Shown piece after piece: positions 45,994-55,356 of a stretch of DNA of 64,000 bases (positions are counted from its first letter, which is position 1; every line of letters begins with the position of its first letter). Under the pieces are notes generated by a model, which worked only from the letters and a program-made list of their open reading frames with translations, searched no databases and was not told the origin of the DNA. A program made the translations under genes and the position numbers. Source of the DNA: an uncultured Elioraea sp. (GTDB taxonomy: Bacteria; Pseudomonadota; Alphaproteobacteria; Acetobacterales; Acetobacteraceae); the NCBI GenBank assembly GCA_938010425.1, contig CALLUO010000005.1, positions 1 through 64,000 on the forward strand. The letters run 5' to 3'.

Positions 45994-46835
45994 GCCTGGT
46001 CCGGCCCCGGCAGCACCTCGATCTCGGGTCGCTTGCCCCGTCGCTGCAGCCACATCACGCCGATCAGGTCGAAAAGCGCGACCGAGGCGCGGTCGAACAC
46101 GCCGTAGTTAGAGCGTCCGCGCACCCGCGGACGATGATTGACCGGCACGCTGAGCACGCGCCCGCCAGAGCGAAGAAACAGAGCAGGCAAATACCGGTGC
46201 ATATGGTCGAAGCGCGGCAGGTCGAGGAAGTCGGCGCGGCGGAATACTTTCAATCCGCAGCCCGTGTCTGGTGTTGCATCGCCGAGCAGACGTGCCCGGA
46301 CGCTGTTGGCAAGCCAGCTGACGATTCGCTTGACCCGCGTGTCCTTGCGGCTGACGCGATGCCCGGCGATCAGCAAGGGCAAGGGGTCCCGCTCCGATTC
46401 CGCAAGCGCCAGAGCAAACAGGCGGGGGACGTCGGCAGGGTCGTTCTGGCCGTCGCCGTCCAGGGTGGCGATCCACACACCGCGCGCCGCCTTCACCCCG
46501 GTGATGATGGCCGCACTCTGGCCGCAGGAGAAGCGATGGCGCCGGCGCACAAGGTCGCCCACCGCAGCTTCACGCGCGAGCTCCGCCGCGGTCTCGTCGG
46601 TTGATCCGTCATCGACGTAGACGATTTCATAGGGCCCGAGGCTGGCGACGGCGGCGCGGATCTCCGCAATCAGAGGCGCGATGTTCGGCCCCTCGTTGCG
46701 GACCGGAACCACGACGGAGAGCAACGGAGGCTCGCCCGAACCACCCGCGCGAGCGAGGGTGCCGCTGACGGTCGTCTGTGGGGGGGTGCCAGCTGCGGTG
46801 AGGGAAGCTGTGGCGTGCGAGAACGTGTCCGGCAT
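45990..46835 (-). CDS. Glycosyltransferase family 2, DPM1/GtrB-like
   Basis: A 281-residue inverting glycosyltransferase (GT-A fold) of the dolichol-phosphate-sugar synthase type. Motifs are VVVPVRNEGPNIAPL, YVDDGSTDETAAEL, the metal/sugar motif TLDGDGQNDPADV and PDTGCGLKVFRR. It would build a polyprenyl-phosphate sugar for a surface glycan or lipid. Two C-terminal membrane helices seen in GtrB proteins are absent or short here. It is coupled with the TVP38 gene. Confidence 0.88.
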   Translation of the reverse strand: MPDTFSHATASLTAAGTPPQTTVSGTLARAGGSGEPPLLSVVVPVRNEGPNIAPLIAEIRAAVASLGPYEIVYVDDGSTDETAAELAREAAVGDLVRRRHRFSCGQSAAIITGVKAARGVWIATLDGDGQNDPADVPRLFALALAESERDPLPLLIAGHRVSRKDTRVKRIVSWLANSVRARLLGDATPDTGCGLKVFRRADFLDLPRFDHMHRYLPALFLRSGGRVLSVPVNHRPRVRGRSNYGVFDRASVALFDLIGVMWLQRRGKRPEIEVLPGPDQA

Positions 46836-47002
46836 CGATGCGCGCCGCACGGCGAGGGGCGTTGGCCCATGGGCGCGACGCTTGCGTCCTGGCGCAAAAC
46901 GGCCATACCAGAGAGGGAAGGGGGCGACAAGATGACGCTTGCCGCAGCCCCCTTTCCCGCGACAGACGGGCGCTGCCAAGCAGCACGGCCGAGGACGCGA
47001 GC

Positions 47003-48088
47003 ATGCCTTTCGACACGACGGCAACACCCCTTGCTAGCCCCCGCGCGACCGAGGCCGCCTCGCCAGGCGACCGCGCCGTCGCCGTGTGGCTGCTGACGGT
47101 CGCGGCGATGGTGCTGGTCATGGTCGCCCTCGGCGGCGCGACGAGGCTTACCGGCTCGGGCCTCTCCATTATGGAGTGGCGGCCATTCACCGGCTGGCTG
47201 CCGCCCCTGTCCGAGGCCGAGTGGCAGCGCCTGTTCGACCTCTATCGCACCATCCCGCAATACCGCCTGGTCAACCAGGGGTTCGGCCTTGAGGGGTTCA
47301 GGCAGATCTTTTGGCTCGAATACCTGCACCGTGTCTGGGGTCAGCTGATCGGCGTGGCCTTCGCGGGCGGGCTGCTCTGGCTTTGGGTTCAGGGGCGGAT
47401 CCGCCGCTCCCTCCTGCCGCGGCTTCTGCTCCTTTTCGCCCTTGGCGGGCTGCAGGGGTTTCTCGGCTGGTTCATGGTCGCCTCGGGATTCTTCGAGCAC
47501 CGCACCGCCGTCTCGCCCTACCGGCTGGTGATTCACCTCGGCATGGCGTTCCTCATTTTTGCACTGCTGCTCGCGACCGCGCTGCGCTTGCTTCGCCCCC
47601 CGCCGGCGGCGGCAGCCGACCCCTGGCTTAGGCGCGGCACCGTCGCGGTCGGCGCGCTCGCGATCCTGACGATGCTGGCGGGGGGCTTCGTCGCCGGCAC
47701 TCGGGCGGGGTTCACTTACAACACATTCCCGCTGATGGACGGCCAAGTGATTCCGGCGGGATATGGCGATCTCTCGCCCTGGTTTGTCAACCTAACCGAA
47801 AACCTCGCTGCGGTGCAATTCAATCACCGCCTCCTTGCCACCCTCACCCTTCTCGCAGCCATCGCCCTCGCCTGGCACGCCATACGCCGTTCAGGGCCGG
47901 AGGGGCGCCGCGCGGTGGTCGTATTCGCTACGCTGGTCGCGGCCCAGTATTGTCTGGGTGTGGTGACCCTGCTCTGGGTTGTGCCGGTTGGTCTCGGCAC
48001 CCTCCATCAAACGATGGCCGTGCTCGTCCTAGCCGGCTTCGTCAACGCCCTTGATCGACTCGGGGGCAGGCGGCGCGAGGTGGCGTGA
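47003..48088 (+). CDS. ctaA: Heme A synthase (COX15/CtaA)
   Basis: Converts heme O to heme A for aa3 oxidases. The 361 residues form eight helices. Heme-ligand His residues are in WLEYLHRVWGQL, SPYRLVIHLGMAF, QFNHRLLATLTL and GTLHQTMAVLVL, with GGATRLTGSGLSIMEWRP after helix 1. The start MPFDTTATPL is preferred; the frame is open for 55 codons upstream, overlapping the glycosyltransferase promoter region. The stop overlaps the next gene as GTGA. Confidence 0.95.
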   Translation: MPFDTTATPLASPRATEAASPGDRAVAVWLLTVAAMVLVMVALGGATRLTGSGLSIMEWRPFTGWLPPLSEAEWQRLFDLYRTIPQYRLVNQGFGLEGFRQIFWLEYLHRVWGQLIGVAFAGGLLWLWVQGRIRRSLLPRLLLLFALGGLQGFLGWFMVASGFFEHRTAVSPYRLVIHLGMAFLIFALLLATALRLLRPPPAAAADPWLRRGTVAVGALAILTMLAGGFVAGTRAGFTYNTFPLMDGQVIPAGYGDLSPWFVNLTENLAAVQFNHRLLATLTLLAAIALAWHAIRRSGPEGRRAVVVFATLVAAQYCLGVVTLLWVVPVGLGTLHQTMAVLVLAGFVNALDRLGGRRREVA

Positions 48089-50823
48089 GCGAAGACGACT
48101 CAGAGCGACTCAGGGCCGAACTCGCTGCCTTGCAGACTGCTTTCGAAGCGCTCGCCGAGCGCGAGCGACGTCTGCTCGACTTCATCGAGGCGTCTGGCGA
48201 CTGGTTCTGGGAACAGGACGAGGAGCTGCGCTTTTCCTTTGTCTCTGTGCGCGAGCTGAGCCACCGGGAGCGCGGTCTCACCCAGCGTCCTTGCGACCCG
48301 CTGCTTGGGTGTCCGCGCGAAGACCATGCTTTGCACAAACCCGGAGACGAGGAGGCTTGGGCGGCGCATCTGGCCGATCTTGCTGCGCGTCGGCCGTTCC
48401 GAGACTTCGTCTATCGCGCCGAGACCGCGGAGGGGCCGATGTGGTTGCGAGTTAGCGGCGTGCCGGTATTCGGCCGCGACGGCCGCTTCCGCGGCTACCG
48501 CGGGGTGGCGCGCGAGGTCACGGCCGAGATCGAGGCGGCGCGCGCCTCGGCCCGCGCCGAGCGCCTTTTCCGCGCCACGCTTGACCGGCTCCCCATCGGC
48601 ATCAGCGTGTTTGACTCGGAGAAGCGGCTGATCTGGGCCAATCGCACCTACGCCCTGGACGCAGGGCTCGACCCCGATCGGCTTAGGCCCGGCCTGCCGC
48701 TCGCCGAACTGGTCCGTCTTCTCATCGCCGCTGGCTGGTATGGCGGGATCGCTGATCCAGATGCGGTCGTCGCGGCGCGCCTAGCTGTCGATTGCACCCG
48801 CCCTGCCCGCTGGACGCACCGCCACCCCGTCTCCGGGCGGAGCTTTGACATCCGCAGCGAGCCGATCCCCGAGGGCGGACATGTCGTCTGTTCGGTCGAT
48901 GTCACGCCGATCGTCGAGGCAGAAGCTCAGGCGCGGCGCGAGGCGGATCGGCTTGAGATGGTGCTGTCGCGCCTCGGCACCGGCGTCTGCGTGTTCGGGC
49001 CGGATAGGCGGGTTGTGCTGTTTAACCGCCGAGTCGAACAAGTGATCGGCTTGCCGCCGGGGTTTCTCAGGCCGGGGGTCGAGTGTGCCGCCGTGCTCGA
49101 CCAGCTGCGGCTGGGTGGCGAGGGGCTTTGCTTAAGTGGCGCTGCGGCCTCGCTGTGCGACATGCTCGAGGCCGACCCCTCGGTTCCGCGCACCTTCCGC
49201 TGCCGCCGTCCCGACGGCGCCGTGCTCGACCTCGCCTCCGTGTCCCTCCCCGACGGCGGGTTCATGGTTTCCGCCAATGACGTCACCGCCCTGGCTGAAG
49301 CCGAGGCGAAGGCCAAGGCAAGGGCGGATCTGCTGCAGGCGATCCTGAGTGCTTTGCCGCACGGGGTTGCGGTCTACGGCCCCGACCGGCGCCTCGCCAT
49401 GGTCAATCCGGCCTACGGGCAGATCATGGCTGGCGCACCGATCAGCGTCGGCGAAAGCCTGGCCGAGATCATCCGTCGCCGCGCCGAGGCCGGCGAGTAC
49501 GGGCCAGGCGAGGTGGAGGACATCATTCGGCGCGAACTCGGCCGCGATCTCACCCGCCCGCAGCGTCGCCGCCGGGTGCGGCCGAACGGCACGGCAATCG
49601 ATGTCCGTTCTGCCCCGCTGCCCGATGGCGGGCACATTTCGGTGGTCACCGACATCACCGCCGTCGTCGAGGCCGAGGCCGAGGCCATGCGCCGCGCGGC
49701 TGTGCTCAACACGATGCTCGAGCACATACGACACGGCATCTGCCTGTTTGACCGCGATCGCCGAATCGTCGCTGCCAACCGCGTTGCCGCCGAGCTCCTC
49801 GGCTGCTCGCCTGATCTCTTTCGCCCGGGCCGCACGCTCAATGAACTCGCCCGTCTCCTCGATGTTCGCGAGGCGCAGCGCGGCCCGTCGGACGGATCGC
49901 TGCTTACCCTCGACCCCTCTGTCCCAACCGTCACCTGGCATCACCGGCCGGATGGGCGGATCCTCGAGCTGCGGTCGGACCCCACTCCCGAGGGCGGCTT
50001 TGTGCTGACCTGGACAGATGTGACGGAGCAGAAGGCAGCGGAGAGCGCCTTGCGCCGCGCAGCTGAGGAGGCAGAGGCCGCAAGCCGCGCGAAAAGCCAG
50101 TTCCTCGCTACCATGAGCCATGAATTGCGCACCCCGCTCAATGCGGTGATCGGCTTTTCCGAGGCGCTGGCGCACGACCATGTGCGCGCAAATCCGCAGC
50201 GGATTGAGGAATACGCCGCCGCGATCAACGAGGCGGGCCGGCATCTGCTCGCTCTCATCAATGATATTCTCGACGTAGCTTGCATCGAGGCCGGCAGGCT
50301 AGCCATCGCCGAGGACGCGGTTGACCTTGCCCGTGTTGCTGAAGCTGCCGTTCGCCTTCTCGAGCCAGCCGCGCGAACTGCCCAGGTGTCACTCACGCTC
50401 GCCTTCGAATGCGCGCTGCCGCCAGTGCGCGGCGACGAACGAAGGCTGCGCCAGATCCTGCTCAATCTCCTGTCCAACGCGGTGAAGTTCACGGGTGCCG
50501 GAGGATCCGTGCGGGTGGAAGGCGGCATGATGGTCGATGGCGGTATCGAACTGCGCGTTGTCGACACCGGAATCGGCATCGCCAAAGCCGACCTCGACCG
50601 CATCTTCCAGCCCTTCACCCAGGTCGATTCCTCGCTGGCCCGTCGCTACCCCGGTTCCGGGCTCGGCTTGTTCCTGTCGCGCGCTTTGATCGCGGCACAT
50701 GGCGGAACGCTCCACCTCGAGAGCGAGCCCGGGCGCGGCACGAAGGCCGTGCTGCGCCTGCCGCCTGATCGCGTGATCAGCGAGTCGACCACACCGTTCA
50801 TACGCGTCGAACCGGGCGGCTGA
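48085..50823 (+). CDS. Five-PAS sensor histidine kinase
   Basis: A 912-residue kinase with no membrane helix. It starts with a short coiled coil, then PAS 1 (about 25-150) and four PAS_7-like units near 160, 290, 415 and 540, each with a G-(I/V)-x-V-F/Y...DRR...N core. The HisKA H-box is MSHELRTPLNAVIGFSEAL (His about 678). The ATPase has N-box LLNLLSNAVKF, G1 DTGIGIA and G2 GSGLGLFLSRALIAAHGG. There is no receiver domain or neighbouring regulator. The GTG start overlaps the ctaA stop as GTGA, which suggests a link to heme or respiratory state, though this is only context. Confidence 0.9.
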   Translation: MSEDDSERLRAELAALQTAFEALAERERRLLDFIEASGDWFWEQDEELRFSFVSVRELSHRERGLTQRPCDPLLGCPREDHALHKPGDEEAWAAHLADLAARRPFRDFVYRAETAEGPMWLRVSGVPVFGRDGRFRGYRGVAREVTAEIEAARASARAERLFRATLDRLPIGISVFDSEKRLIWANRTYALDAGLDPDRLRPGLPLAELVRLLIAAGWYGGIADPDAVVAARLAVDCTRPARWTHRHPVSGRSFDIRSEPIPEGGHVVCSVDVTPIVEAEAQARREADRLEMVLSRLGTGVCVFGPDRRVVLFNRRVEQVIGLPPGFLRPGVECAAVLDQLRLGGEGLCLSGAAASLCDMLEADPSVPRTFRCRRPDGAVLDLASVSLPDGGFMVSANDVTALAEAEAKAKARADLLQAILSALPHGVAVYGPDRRLAMVNPAYGQIMAGAPISVGESLAEIIRRRAEAGEYGPGEVEDIIRRELGRDLTRPQRRRRVRPNGTAIDVRSAPLPDGGHISVVTDITAVVEAEAEAMRRAAVLNTMLEHIRHGICLFDRDRRIVAANRVAAELLGCSPDLFRPGRTLNELARLLDVREAQRGPSDGSLLTLDPSVPTVTWHHRPDGRILELRSDPTPEGGFVLTWTDVTEQKAAESALRRAAEEAEAASRAKSQFLATMSHELRTPLNAVIGFSEALAHDHVRANPQRIEEYAAAINEAGRHLLALINDILDVACIEAGRLAIAEDAVDLARVAEAAVRLLEPAARTAQVSLTLAFECALPPVRGDERRLRQILLNLLSNAVKFTGAGGSVRVEGGMMVDGGIELRVVDTGIGIAKADLDRIFQPFTQVDSSLARRYPGSGLGLFLSRALIAAHGGTLHLESEPGRGTKAVLRLPPDRVISESTTPFIRVEPGG

Positions 50824-50838
50824 GGGCGGCAAGCAGGC

Positions 50839-52188
50839 TCAAAGCGCGGCTTCGGCAAACACTTTGCTGACGTCCCCACCCCAGGCCTCTGCGCAGCGTG
50901 CCAGCCAGTGGTCGGCCTGGGTGCGGCCGGTGGCGACGATTTCCTCCAGGGGCGCGAGATAGGCCTCCTCCCCAAGGCCCCGCGCGCGCAGGCCGCGGTG
51001 CGCGATTGCCACCATCTCTCGCGCAAGCCAGCGCACGGTGGTGTCGCAGAACGGGGCGTCGAGGCCAAGGCGCGGCACCTCGCGGTGCAGTGTCTGCCAG
51101 TCGCGGCAGGGATGGTCGCGGATCAGCGCCGCCGCCTCGCTCTGCGCACCGCGGTCGTAGAGCAGGCCGACCCAGAGTGCGGGCAGGGCAAGCGTCATTG
51201 CCGCCGAACCAGCGTCTGCCCCGCGCATCTCTAGATAGCGTTTCAGCCGAACTTCGGTGAACACGGTGGTCAGGTGGTCGGCAAAATCGCCCATCGTCGG
51301 CCTCGCCCCCTCTGTTTCGGCGACAAGGCGCCCCGCCATGAAGTCGCGAAAACTACGCCCGGCAAGGTCGAAATATCGGCCCTGCCTCTGCACGAAATAC
51401 ATCGGCACATCGAGCACCCACTCGACCCAGCGTTCGTAGCCGAAGCCCTCCTCGAACACGACGGAGGGAATGCCACACCGTTCCGCGTCCGTATCCGTCC
51501 AGACCTGGGCGCGATAGCTCCGATAGCCGTTTGGCCTGCCCTCGCTGAAAGGGGAGTTCGCAAACAAGGCCACCGCCACCGGCTGCAGGGCAAGCCCGAT
51601 GCGGAACTTCTCCACCATGTCCGCTTCGTTCTCGGCATCCAGGTTCACCTGCACGGTGCAGGTGCGTAACATCATGTCGAGGCCAAGGCGCCCCTTCTTC
51701 GGCATGTAACGGCGCATGATCGCGTAGCGGCTCTTTGGCATCCACGGCATCGCCTCGCGCGCTGCGATCGGGTGGAAGCCCAAGGGCAGGAAGCCGAGGC
51801 CCAGACGGTCAGCGACCGAGCGGGCCTCGGCAAAATGGAGTTCGAGTTCGGCTTTCGTCTCGTGCAGGTCGGCGAGGGGAGCGCCGGAGAGTTCGAACTG
51901 CCCTCCCGGTTCGAGGCTGATGTTGGCCCGCCCGCGCACCAAGCCGACGATGTTTGCGCCATCGCAAACCGGCTGCCAGCCATGGTCGAGATGGCCCTCG
52001 AGCAAGGCCCGAATCCCGTTCGGGCCGTCATAGGGCGGGGGCGAGAGATCGGCGCGGCGAAAGACGAACTTTTCGTGCTCAGTGCCGATCCGCCACTGCG
52101 CGCGCGGCTTCGCCCCTCCCGCCACATACTCGACGAGTTGGCGGACGGAGGTGATTGGGGTCGCATCACCCTCCGAGGGGCCGGACAT
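50839..52188 (-). CDS. gshA: Glutamate-cysteine ligase (plant/alphaproteobacterial type)
   Basis: First enzyme of glutathione synthesis, joining glutamate and cysteine. The 449 residues belong to the plant-like class found in alphaproteobacteria. Motifs are WRIGTEHEKFVF, ISLEPGGQFELSGAPL, PWMPKSRYAIMRRYMPKKG and the metal/ATP block RTCTVQVNLD. It lies just downstream of rsmE on the same strand with a 22-base gap. Confidence 0.95.
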   Translation of the reverse strand: MSGPSEGDATPITSVRQLVEYVAGGAKPRAQWRIGTEHEKFVFRRADLSPPPYDGPNGIRALLEGHLDHGWQPVCDGANIVGLVRGRANISLEPGGQFELSGAPLADLHETKAELELHFAEARSVADRLGLGFLPLGFHPIAAREAMPWMPKSRYAIMRRYMPKKGRLGLDMMLRTCTVQVNLDAENEADMVEKFRIGLALQPVAVALFANSPFSEGRPNGYRSYRAQVWTDTDAERCGIPSVVFEEGFGYERWVEWVLDVPMYFVQRQGRYFDLAGRSFRDFMAGRLVAETEGARPTMGDFADHLTTVFTEVRLKRYLEMRGADAGSAAMTLALPALWVGLLYDRGAQSEAAALIRDHPCRDWQTLHREVPRLGLDAPFCDTTVRWLAREMVAIAHRGLRARGLGEEAYLAPLEEIVATGRTQADHWLARCAEAWGGDVSKVFAEAAL

Positions 52189-52210
52189 CGAACGATCCTT
52201 TCGTGTGGCG

Positions 52211-52975
52211 TCACGTCGGAATGGACAGGCTCAGAGCCTGCGGCCCGCACCAGTCCCCCGTGAGCGCCTGGACGAGCGCAAGGCTGGCCAATGCCGCCGT
52301 CTCTGCGCGCAAAATTCGGGGGCCGAGCGAGGCCAAGTGAGAGAAGGGGAGATCGCGCAGCCGGTCAAGTTCACCAGCCTCGAACCCGCCTTCTGGTCCG
52401 ACCAGGAGGGCGGGCGGGCCTGCAGCAGGCGACAGACCCTCGAGAATGGAGGCGAGAGGCGGCGAAGCGCCCGTCTCATCGCAAATCACGAGGGGAAGCG
52501 CCTCGGGCCAGTCGGCAAGGCGCCGATCCAGCGCCTGCGGCGGGTCGATCCGCGGCACGGTGAGCCGGCCGCACTGTTCGGCAGCCTCTGTCGCGATCGC
52601 CGCCAAACGGTTGGGATTGGTGCGCGTTACCGCACTGCGTGCCGTGGTGGTCAGCAGAATGGCTTTCGCCCCGAGTTCGGTTGCCTTTTCCACCAGCCAT
52701 TCCGTGGTGTCGCGCCGCAGCACCGGAGCAAGGAGGATCGGGCCGACCTCCACCCCTTGCGCGCGCGTGCGCACAAGGGGCACCACCTCGCCACCGCGGC
52801 GCGACAGGGCGGTGATCCGCGCCTGCCACTCGCCGTCCTCACCGTTGAACAGGAGGACGTGGTCGCCGAGCTCACGCCTGAGTACGTTGGCGAGGTAATG
52901 CGCTTGCGCCTCGCTCAACCGAATGGCCCGCTCAGCGGCGAGCGGGTAGGCAACGAAGAGGCGCGGCTTAGTCAT
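52211..52975 (-). CDS. rsmE: 16S rRNA m3U1498 methyltransferase
   Basis: SPOUT-fold methyltransferase of 254 residues that methylates U1498 of 16S rRNA. The N-terminal PUA-like domain contains EAQAHYLANVLRRELGDHVL. The knotted SAM site is LLVGPEGGFEAGEL followed by SLGPRILRAETAALASLALVQ. The rsmE-gshA order is common in Rhodospirillales. Confidence 0.95.
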   Translation of the reverse strand: MTKPRLFVAYPLAAERAIRLSEAQAHYLANVLRRELGDHVLLFNGEDGEWQARITALSRRGGEVVPLVRTRAQGVEVGPILLAPVLRRDTTEWLVEKATELGAKAILLTTTARSAVTRTNPNRLAAIATEAAEQCGRLTVPRIDPPQALDRRLADWPEALPLVICDETGASPPLASILEGLSPAAGPPALLVGPEGGFEAGELDRLRDLPFSHLASLGPRILRAETAALASLALVQALTGDWCGPQALSLSIPT

Positions 52976-53019
52976 GGCCGGGTTGTCGGCTGGGGAATCA
53001 TGCCGAAACTATACGGGGG

Positions 53020-53928
53020 GTGAACCGCACGGTGCAGGCAAGCGACATCCGCCTCGGGGGTCTTGTGGGCGCACTGCCAGCTGGCGTTCAGCCCTATGCG
53101 CTGCTGATGCGGCTCGATCGCCCGATCGGCACGTGGCTTCTCTTTTTGCCTGGGTTCTGGGGGCTGGCGCTGGGCGGCGCGCCGTGGCCCGACCCGTGGC
53201 TCGTTGCCCTGTTCGCCTTCGGGGCGGTGGTGATGCGCGGGGCGGGCTGCGTGATCAATGACCTTTGGGATCGCGAGATCGACCGCCTGGTGGCACGCAC
53301 CGCCTCACGCCCACTCGCTTCAGGCGCGATCGATCCGCTGCGGGCGGTCGGCCTGCTCGCGCTTTTGCTCGCGATCGGCTTCGCTGTGCTGATCCAGCTG
53401 CACCCACTGGCCATCGTGCTCGGCATCGCTTCGCTCGTTCCGGTGACGATCTATCCGGCGATGAAGCGCATCACCTGGTGGCCTCAGGCCTTCCTCGGCC
53501 TGACCTTCAACTGGGGCGTGCCGATGGGCTACGCGGCGGCGACCGGGACGGTGGATGCCGCGGCTTTGGTGCTCTATGCGGCAGGGTTCTTTTGGACTCT
53601 CGGCTACGACACGATCTATGCGCATCAGGACCGTGACGATGATGCCCTGATCGGCGTGCGTTCGACCGCGCTCTTGTTCGGCGAGGGCACGCGGCCGTTT
53701 CTCGCCGTCTGCTACGGCGCGACGGTAGCGCTGGCAGCGGCCTCGGGCGCGCTTGCCGGGCTCTCGGCGTGGTACTTCGTTGGTATCACCTTGGCCGCCC
53801 TGCTGCTCGCCCGCCAGGTGATCGTGCTTGACATCCATGACCCGCTGCTCTGCGGGCGTCTGTTCCGCGCCAACCGAGAGGTGGGCATGGTGGTCGCGGT
53901 TGCGATTATGGCCGGCCGGGCAGCATGA
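53020..53928 (+). CDS. ubiA: 4-hydroxybenzoate polyprenyltransferase
   Basis: Membrane prenyltransferase of ubiquinone synthesis, 302 residues, about nine helices. The two Asp-rich motifs are NDLWDREID and DTIYAHQDRDDD. RTASRPLASGAI follows the first. The start is read as GTG at 53020; a later start is possible. It is divergent from rsmE, and its stop overlaps the start of the next gene as ATGA. Confidence 0.95.
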   Translation: MNRTVQASDIRLGGLVGALPAGVQPYALLMRLDRPIGTWLLFLPGFWGLALGGAPWPDPWLVALFAFGAVVMRGAGCVINDLWDREIDRLVARTASRPLASGAIDPLRAVGLLALLLAIGFAVLIQLHPLAIVLGIASLVPVTIYPAMKRITWWPQAFLGLTFNWGVPMGYAAATGTVDAAALVLYAAGFFWTLGYDTIYAHQDRDDDALIGVRSTALLFGEGTRPFLAVCYGATVALAAASGALAGLSAWYFVGITLAALLLARQVIVLDIHDPLLCGRLFRANREVGMVVAVAIMAGRAA

Positions 53929-54575
53929 CGCCCGAACAGGCGGCCGCGTTCATCGCCACCCACACCTGCATCCTCCGCCCACCCCTGGTGCCCGAAGTTG
54001 CGCTGCACCTCGCCAACCAAATGCTGCCGATTTGGCTGGCGACGGAAGCCTGGCTCGCGCGGGAGGGGATCGAGCCGCCCTACTGGGCCTTCGCCTGGCC
54101 GGGTGGGCAGGCGCTCGCGCGGTTCGTGCTCGACAGCCCCGGTCTGGTGGCTGGCCGGTCTGTGCTCGATTTCGCCGCCGGCTGTGGTTTGGCCGCGATC
54201 GCGGCGGCGATGGCCGGAGCGAAGCGGGTGGTGGCTGCCGAGATCGATCCCCTCGCTGCGGCCGCTATCCGCGCGAACGCAGAATTGAACGGGGTGTCGG
54301 TCGAGGTCGCGGTTGGCGACGCGCTGGCTGCGCCTCCGTCGGCGGGGGTGATCCTGGCTGGCGATGTCTGTTACGAGCGCGCCATGACCGCCAGAATTTG
54401 GCCCTGGCTGCAAGCGGCCGTGCGTGCCGGAGCGACCGTGCTGCTCGCCGATCCTGGGCGCGCTTACCTGCCGCGCGAGGGGCTCGAGCCGATCGGTCGC
54501 TTCCTCGTTCCGGTCAGCCGCGACCTCGAGGACCGCGAGGAGCGCGAGACGACCCTTTATCGCGTCCTGCCATGA
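53925..54575 (+). CDS. Class I SAM methyltransferase, ETFB-lysine/NNMT-like
   Basis: A 216-residue Rossmann methyltransferase. Motif I is VLDFAAGCGLAAIAAAMAGA, followed by the acidic AAEIDP; PPYWAFAWPGGQALARF upstream is typical of the group that includes the methyltransferase of electron-transfer flavoprotein beta subunit. Motif IV region is VILAGDVCYE. The true substrate is unproven. Translationally coupled to ubiA. Confidence 0.82.
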   Translation: MTPEQAAAFIATHTCILRPPLVPEVALHLANQMLPIWLATEAWLAREGIEPPYWAFAWPGGQALARFVLDSPGLVAGRSVLDFAAGCGLAAIAAAMAGAKRVVAAEIDPLAAAAIRANAELNGVSVEVAVGDALAAPPSAGVILAGDVCYERAMTARIWPWLQAAVRAGATVLLADPGRAYLPREGLEPIGRFLVPVSRDLEDREERETTLYRVLP

Positions 54576-54585
54576 CAGTGCCGCC

Positions 54586-55356
54586 TCACGCCGCCAGGGG
54601 CACAAGGGCGGTGGCGATCGCTTCGACGTCACGGGCGGCCTCGCTGGTCGGGTGGCGGGTGAGAAAGGGCTGCTGGCGTCTGATCGCCTCGGCGACGCGC
54701 GGATCGCGTCGAATTACCCCGGCAAGGGAGGGAGCGGCGCCGAGAAAACGGAGGCAGGACTTTTGCAGGATCGCAGCGGTTCGTTCCCCAGCCAAGCGGG
54801 AGGAGGCGAAATTGACCACGATGCGACGGTCACCCTGGGGATTGTCCAGCGTGGCGAGCTTGAGGCAGGCGTAAGCATCCGTCAGAGCCGTTGGCTCGTC
54901 GGTGGTCAGTACGAGCAGCGTGTCGGCCGCTGCAGAGAGCCGACGCTGCAGCCGTTCAATGCCCGCGCCGAGATCGAGCACAGCGAGGTCGTAACCAAGC
55001 GGGGCGGCGAGGGCAGAGAGGATTCGCTCCGCCGTTGCCTCGTCAGCGCCGGCAAGCGCCCCTGAGCCTGACCGTCCCGCGACGACGTCGAAGCCAACGT
55101 CCGGGAGCGGTGTGATGCAGGACGCGATCGGCTCGCCACGCAGCAGGGCCGAAATGTCGCGCCGCGGGTCAAGCCCGAGCTGGACGTCGACATTGGCCAG
55201 GCCGACATCGGCATCGACCAAGAGCACGCGCAGCCGCTGCGCAGCGAGTGCTTGGGCCAGGCAAATCGCGAACCAGGTTTTGCCTACCCCGCCCTTGCCT
55301 GAGGCAACCGCGATGAGGCGTGGGCGGGAGACGAGGGAGGCCGGACGGAGGATCAT
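54586..55356 (-). CDS. flhG: MinD-like flagellar number regulator FlhG/FleN
   Basis: P-loop ATPase of 256 residues with deviant Walker A SGKGGVGKTW (19-28) and the MinD-like VLLVDADVGLANVDVQLGL. With FlhF it controls number and place of polar flagella. The start overlaps the flhF stop as ATGA, and the pair follows flhA, the classical arrangement. Confidence 0.9.
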   Translation of the reverse strand: MILRPASLVSRPRLIAVASGKGGVGKTWFAICLAQALAAQRLRVLLVDADVGLANVDVQLGLDPRRDISALLRGEPIASCITPLPDVGFDVVAGRSGSGALAGADEATAERILSALAAPLGYDLAVLDLGAGIERLQRRLSAAADTLLVLTTDEPTALTDAYACLKLATLDNPQGDRRIVVNFASSRLAGERTAAILQKSCLRFLGAAPSLAGVIRRDPRVAEAIRRQQPFLTRHPTSEAARDVEAIATALVPLAA

